9,783 bases of DNA, taken from positions 1 to 9,783 of the forward strand of contig JALOBF010000046.1 of NCBI GenBank assembly GCA_023228385.1. Reading direction: 5' to 3'. The DNA comes from Bacilli bacterium (lineage in GTDB: Bacteria > Bacillota_I > Bacilli_A > ML615J-28 > CAG-698). The notes under the pieces are model-generated. The model saw only the letters and a list, made by a program, of their open reading frames with translations, was not told where the DNA came from and made no database searches. The translations under genes were made by a program, and so were the position numbers. Positions 6,786 through 9,783 of this stretch are shown in pieces (positions within the stretch are counted from its first letter, which is position 1; the number at the start of each line of letters is the position of its first letter).

Positions 6786-7704
6786 CCTTTTCGCCGTTTT
6801 TGTACAATACTTTTACTTTGATTCCGACATCATAGTCGCCGAAGCCTTTGCCAAACAGGGTAATTCCCCCGATGTTTTTCGCATTTTCCGGGATTTCTAT
6901 TTTGACGGAAATGTCGCTGCATTTGGACATATTTAAGTCACTAACGGTCACCGGAGAAAGAAGAAGACCGTCAAGATAAGTTCCGGTATGATTGACGGTG
7001 ATTACTTTTATTCGGCCATATTGGGGGAAGTTCTGAAACCACCAATCAGGAGTGTAACGGCCCTTGCGGTCAAACAGTTCCCCCGGTGATGTCCAATAGC
7101 CTAAGTTTATTCCATTCACAATAAAATAAATATCAGAAGGAAAATGGCTGATAACACCCGGAGCTTCACTGCAAAGTTCGCAGGTAATTTGAACTTCTTC
7201 GGGTTTTTCGTTAATGGTCAATAAATTGGGAATTCGATATTCAACATATCCCTGGGTAAACCAAATAATCCCGGCATCAAACCGCTCCGGATGGGAAAAG
7301 TAGCGCGGATCGTCCAAAGAGCCGATTAATTTCTTGGCTGAGGCCAGTCCGCATGTCGGGGTAACATTATAATCAAAATATTTGCCGACATCGATATCAA
7401 ATTCGAATGATTTATATTCGGGATGTTCGGGAATAATTTCAATGATGATTTTGTTTTCGATTAAAGTGCAGACTTTAGCCGGATACTTTTCGTCCATCGA
7501 CAGTTTTACCTCGATTATTCCCGCTTTTTCGAGTTTTTTTATATGAGGGGTAAGGGTACTAATAGATATATCCAAATTTTTTGCCAGATCGCTGAAACTC
7601 AGTTTATGCTTGGAATTAAGAAGTTTAATAATATTAATTCTTACCTTGGAATTTAAAGCGCTGAAGATGTCCAGTCCTGCGGTTAAATTAGTAATAATTC
7701 TCAT
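6769..7704 (-). CDS. ArsR-family winged-helix regulator with a large C-terminal putative sugar-sensing domain
   Basis: This 311-residue protein has an ArsR-type winged-helix domain at about residues 8-75 (SALNSKVRINIIKLL, then LSFSDLAKNLDISISTLTPHIKKLEKAGII), the last part being the recognition helix and wing. Classical ArsR repressors have about 100 residues; here some 230 more follow. The C-terminal part is beta-rich and aromatic, with CELCSEAPG (Cys175, Cys178), a GYWTSPGE segment, TPDWWFQNFPQYG and GGITLFGKGFGDY. I recall this architecture from regulators beside glycosidase genes in Firmicutes, which suggests carbohydrate sensing; no ligand can be named. The single CxxC could bind metal or be structural. 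The start ATG has AAAGG 9 nt upstream. The gene is divergent from the solo GH2 gene and convergent with the MFS-GH2 gene. It probably controls itself and the GH2 operon through the shared spacer, perhaps also the fusion gene. Whether it represses or activates is not shown. Confidence 0.82.
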   Translation of the reverse strand: MRIITNLTAGLDIFSALNSKVRINIIKLLNSKHKLSFSDLAKNLDISISTLTPHIKKLEKAGIIEVKLSMDEKYPAKVCTLIENKIIIEIIPEHPEYKSFEFDIDVGKYFDYNVTPTCGLASAKKLIGSLDDPRYFSHPERFDAGIIWFTQGYVEYRIPNLLTINEKPEEVQITCELCSEAPGVISHFPSDIYFIVNGINLGYWTSPGELFDRKGRYTPDWWFQNFPQYGRIKVITVNHTGTYLDGLLLSPVTVSDLNMSKCSDISVKIEIPENAKNIGGITLFGKGFGDYDVGIKVKVLYKNGEKEKADL

Positions 7705-7742
7705 CGTTTCTAACCTTTCGCTATTTGTTTTTATTTATATTA

Positions 7743-7771
7743 AGTTTACCAAATTATAGAAGATATGTCAA
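7743..7771 (-). promoter_or_regulatory. Probable promoter of the ArsR-type regulator gene
   Basis: On the minus strand a perfect -35 TTGACA (7771-7766) is followed, 17 bp on, by TAAACT (7748-7743), with an extended TGG just before it. A TATAAT also occurs at 7758-7753, but it has no -35 at proper distance. The predicted leader is about 32 nt before the ATG at 7704. Confidence 0.6.
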
Positions 7772-7910
7772 TATTTCGGTTTTTTTATCGATAGTATATT
7801 AATTATATCATATTTTTATATTTATGTTAATACTAAAATCATATTTGTTATATTTTATCTGTATAAATACGCATAAATATATACTTAATATGTAAAAACA
7901 CAAACAAGTA

Positions 7911-7940
7911 TTGACATATACGATATTGATATGATAGAAT
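7911..7940 (+). promoter_or_regulatory. Strong promoter of the solo GH2 operon
   Basis: A perfect -35 TTGACA (7911-7916), an 18-bp spacer and an extended -10 (TG at 7932-7933, TAGAAT at 7935-7940). The expected transcript start is near 7947, leaving a short leader with GGAGGA (7969-7974) before the ATG at 7978. The -35 sits inside the repeated TATTGACATAT element, so a bound regulator would overlap polymerase contacts. Confidence 0.75.
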
Positions 7941-7977
7941 ATAGATAAGTCGAATTTGCGAGAATTTTGGAGGAATT

Positions 7978-9753
7978 ATGAAACATACAAGGTGTTATCG
8001 GGAAAATTATCCGCGTCCCCAGTTTGTAAAGAATGATTGGTATGATTTATGCGGAAAGTGGCATTTTGTTTTTGATGATAACAACTGTGGTGAAGCAAAG
8101 CAGTATTATCAAAATTTCCCACAAGCCCAAACTATAAATCTTCCTTTCAGTTATCAAACCGAAGCCAGTGGTAACTCTGACCGCTCACTTCATCAATATC
8201 TTTGGTATGCCCGTGAGGCCGTTTTTGATGTTGCCGCGCTATCGACCAACCGGTTGCTTCTTCACTTTGAAGGCTCCGACTATATTACGAAAGTTTGGGT
8301 TAACGGCGTGTTTATCGGTGTAAATACCGGCGGCTATACGCGGTTTAGTTTTGACATCACTTCCGCTGTCGATAAGTCAACCGGCAAAGCTTTGATTGTT
8401 GTGAAAGCGGAAGATACATTGGAAGCGACGCAACCGCGGGGCAAACAGAGTTGGATGGGAAGTCCGTTCGGTTGTTGGTATCAGGAAACAAGCGGGATAT
8501 GGAAACCGGTTTGGGCTGAATTTGTTCCTTCAACTTATTTACAAAGCGTCAAGATTACGCCTGATATCAATGATTATTTTGTTGAATTTGAAAGCGCTTT
8601 AAATCAATTTCAGGAAGGTTATTATTTACGGACTGAAATAACTTTTGACGGTCATTTAATCAGTGATACAACCGTAAAGCTAACAAGAAGAATTACAAAT
8701 TTTAAGATTGATATTACCAATGACTTTACCCCTTTTCGGGTTCACTTTTGGTCGCCGGATAATCCACAATTATATGATATAAAGTTTACATTAATAAAAA
8801 ACGATAAAGCAGAAGAAGAAGTCGGATCATATTTTGGGTTTCGGAGTTTTCGGGCGGAAAGAGATTTGGTTATATTAAATAATAATCCGATATATTTACG
8901 AATGGTATTATTTCAGGGCTATCATCGCGATAGCGGCCTGACCGCTCCCGATGAAGCCGCCTTAATCCGTGATATCGAGTTGGCAAAAGCCCTCGGCTTT
9001 AACGGTATCAGAATGCACCAGAAGATTGAAGACGAAAGATTTTATTATTATGCCGATATCCTTGGAATGATGGTATGGGTCGAGATGCCTTCGGCTTATG
9101 AGTTTAAGGATGCGACCATCGATGCGATTGTCCCGGAATGGATGCGGGTCGTAAAACAACACTATAATCATCCGTCGGCGGTTTGTTGGGTTCCGATGAA
9201 TGAAAGTTGGGGTATTCCGCGGGTGGCGTTTGATCCGACGAATCAGCATTTGGCAGAAGCTTTATACAATATAACGAAAGCCTATGACCGTCATCGTCCG
9301 GTGGTGACCAATGACGGTTGGGAACATGTTGTAAGCGATTTAATAACTTTTCATAATTATGCCCAGTCACCGGCGGATTTGGCTTCCTTTTATGACAATA
9401 TCGATTGGATGCTGGCCGGTGGTAACCGCGTAAATTATACACAAACCCGTTTGCCTTTCGCCCAAGGGTATCGATATCAGGATCAACCGATTATTGTTTC
9501 CGAGTTTGTCGGAACCGGATTTGAGAATGGCCATGAAAACAAAGGCTGGGGATACGGCGATAAGGTCCGTTCCTCCGAACAGTATATAGAGCGGTTAAAT
9601 CAATTGGTTAAAGTCGTGCGGTCCAACGAACGAATCTGCGGATTTTGTATCACCCAATTAACCGATGTTCAAATTGAAATTAACGGACTTCTTGATATTG
9701 ACCGGGTTCCGAAAGCTGATATCCAAGTATTAAAAAAAGCAATAACCCAATAA
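7978..9753 (+). CDS. Glycoside hydrolase family 2 enzyme (beta-galactosidase/glucuronidase-like)
   Basis: A 591-residue protein without signal peptide or membrane segment, so cytoplasmic. It has an N-terminal sugar-binding jelly roll (about 10-185), an immunoglobulin-like middle domain (about 185-295) and a TIM barrel (about 300-591). The acid/base glutamate is in PMNESWG (Glu409) and the nucleophile in IVSEFVG (Glu509), so a retaining exo-hydrolase is expected. The RMHQKIED and GMMVWVEMPS segments are typical of the barrel. At this length it belongs to the compact GH2 group rather than the 1,000-residue LacZ type. It is related to the hydrolase half of the fusion protein (shared RCxxxxYPRPQ start, RxHxKIE and GMxVWxxM), but diverged, so probably not a recent copy. 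The start is supported by GGAGGA 3-4 nt upstream. It is first gene of an operon divergent from the ArsR-type regulator. The substrate is not determinable from sequence alone. Confidence 0.9.
   Translation: MKHTRCYRENYPRPQFVKNDWYDLCGKWHFVFDDNNCGEAKQYYQNFPQAQTINLPFSYQTEASGNSDRSLHQYLWYAREAVFDVAALSTNRLLLHFEGSDYITKVWVNGVFIGVNTGGYTRFSFDITSAVDKSTGKALIVVKAEDTLEATQPRGKQSWMGSPFGCWYQETSGIWKPVWAEFVPSTYLQSVKITPDINDYFVEFESALNQFQEGYYLRTEITFDGHLISDTTVKLTRRITNFKIDITNDFTPFRVHFWSPDNPQLYDIKFTLIKNDKAEEEVGSYFGFRSFRAERDLVILNNNPIYLRMVLFQGYHRDSGLTAPDEAALIRDIELAKALGFNGIRMHQKIEDERFYYYADILGMMVWVEMPSAYEFKDATIDAIVPEWMRVVKQHYNHPSAVCWVPMNESWGIPRVAFDPTNQHLAEALYNITKAYDRHRPVVTNDGWEHVVSDLITFHNYAQSPADLASFYDNIDWMLAGGNRVNYTQTRLPFAQGYRYQDQPIIVSEFVGTGFENGHENKGWGYGDKVRSSEQYIERLNQLVKVVRSNERICGFCITQLTDVQIEINGLLDIDRVPKADIQVLKKAITQ
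8589..8602. promoter_or_regulatory. cre-like palindrome inside the GH2 coding region (tentative)
   Basis: TGAAAGCGCTTTAA matches the Bacillota catabolite-responsive element TGWAANCGNTNWCA at all fixed positions but one (A for the final C), around a perfect AAAGCGCTTT palindrome. It lies about 640 bp downstream of the promoter, where CcpA could act as a roadblock. The codons are ordinary (Glu-Ser-Ala-Leu), so chance is possible. Confidence 0.22.
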
Positions 9754-9767
9754 AGGAGATGTTTCCG

Positions 9768-9783
9768 ATGTTCCGAGTTTTAA
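9768..9783 (+). CDS. Start of a further gene in the GH2 operon (only five codons visible)
   Basis: An ATG at 9768 has AAGGAG at 9753-9758, with 9 nt between. The ribosome site begins on the last base of the GH2 stop codon. Only Met-Phe-Arg-Val-Leu can be read before the window ends, so no function can be given. The 14-nt gap and lack of a terminator indicate co-transcription with the GH2 gene. Confidence 0.6.

Larger units (their letters stand above)
7705..7977. promoter_or_regulatory. AT-rich divergent promoter/operator region between the regulator and solo GH2 genes
   Basis: These 273 bases hold no convincing gene. They carry two outward-facing promoters, near 7743-7771 (minus) and 7911-7940 (plus). 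The 11-mer TATTGACATAT occurs once at each promoter, inverted: 7763-7773 on the minus strand and 7909-7919 on the plus strand. A partial copy, TATTGATATG, follows at 7924-7933. The self-complementary TATCGATA lies at 7786-7793. The middle is A/T-dominated, and short palindromes there are not distinguishable from chance. These repeats are the natural candidates for binding sites of the divergent ArsR-type regulator. Confidence 0.55.

Noticed and set aside
7753..7758. TATAAT on the minus strand as the main -10 of the regulator gene
   Set aside because: It is only 7 bp from the perfect TTGACA, and the sequence 17 bp upstream (AACCGA) is a poor -35. TAAACT at 7743-7748 has correct spacing and an extended TG.
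8962..9442. Two minus-strand open frames within the solo GH2 gene
   Set aside because: They lie entirely opposite the conserved catalytic barrel, and their predicted proteins are rich in Arg, His and Pro as expected of antisense shadows.
1..9783. Mobile elements, CRISPR arrays, tRNA or rRNA genes, riboswitches
   Set aside because: No transposase or integrase motifs, no regularly spaced repeats, and no cloverleaf or conserved RNA signature were seen; gene-free stretches are all shorter than 300 bases.

Overview
The window looks like a piece of a moderately AT-rich, low-GC Gram-positive-type (Bacillota or close relative) chromosome. Shine-Dalgarno sites are strong (AAGGAG, GGAGG, GAGGTG), -10 boxes are extended (TGnTAnAAT), and rho-independent terminators have U-rich tails. 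TGA is used as a stop (gene at 3515-6505), so this is not the Mycoplasma code. I cannot name the genus. I see no transposase, integrase, tRNA, rRNA or CRISPR array.

Left part (1-3407). The window opens inside the 3' part of a peptidase C69/secernin-like gene that ends at a clear terminator. A two-gene operon follows: a LigB-type/AMMECR1 two-domain protein and a radical SAM enzyme, overlapping by one base (TAATG). Together they are the AmmeMemoRadiSam system, a widespread cassette whose chemistry is not, to my knowledge, settled. A strong hairpin terminator closes it.

Right part (3408-9783) is a carbohydrate-use region. The gene at 3515-6505 encodes one unbroken 996-residue chain: a 12-helix MFS transporter (about residues 1-423) joined through a short linker to a complete glycoside hydrolase family 2 enzyme (about 441-996) with both catalytic glutamates. 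The hydrolase half should lie in the cytoplasm, so one polypeptide could import a glycoside and cleave it at the exit. This is the most unusual object in the window. After it come 263 bases holding a possible 34-codon hydrophobic ORF (perhaps a permease relic) and a terminator shared with the convergent regulator gene.

The regulator (complement 6769-7704) is an ArsR-type winged-helix protein with a large C-terminal domain, probably a sugar sensor. It is divergent from a stand-alone GH2 gene (7978-9753), whose protein is a relative of the hydrolase half of the fusion. The divergent spacer carries two facing promoters whose -35 boxes lie in identical 11-base elements in inverted orientation, which are candidate operators. 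A further gene starts at 9768 with its ribosome site on the GH2 stop codon, so the GH2 gene leads an operon running out of the window. The inferred picture is uptake and intracellular hydrolysis of a glycoside whose identity the sequence does not show, with the ArsR-like protein controlling at least the solo GH2 operon.
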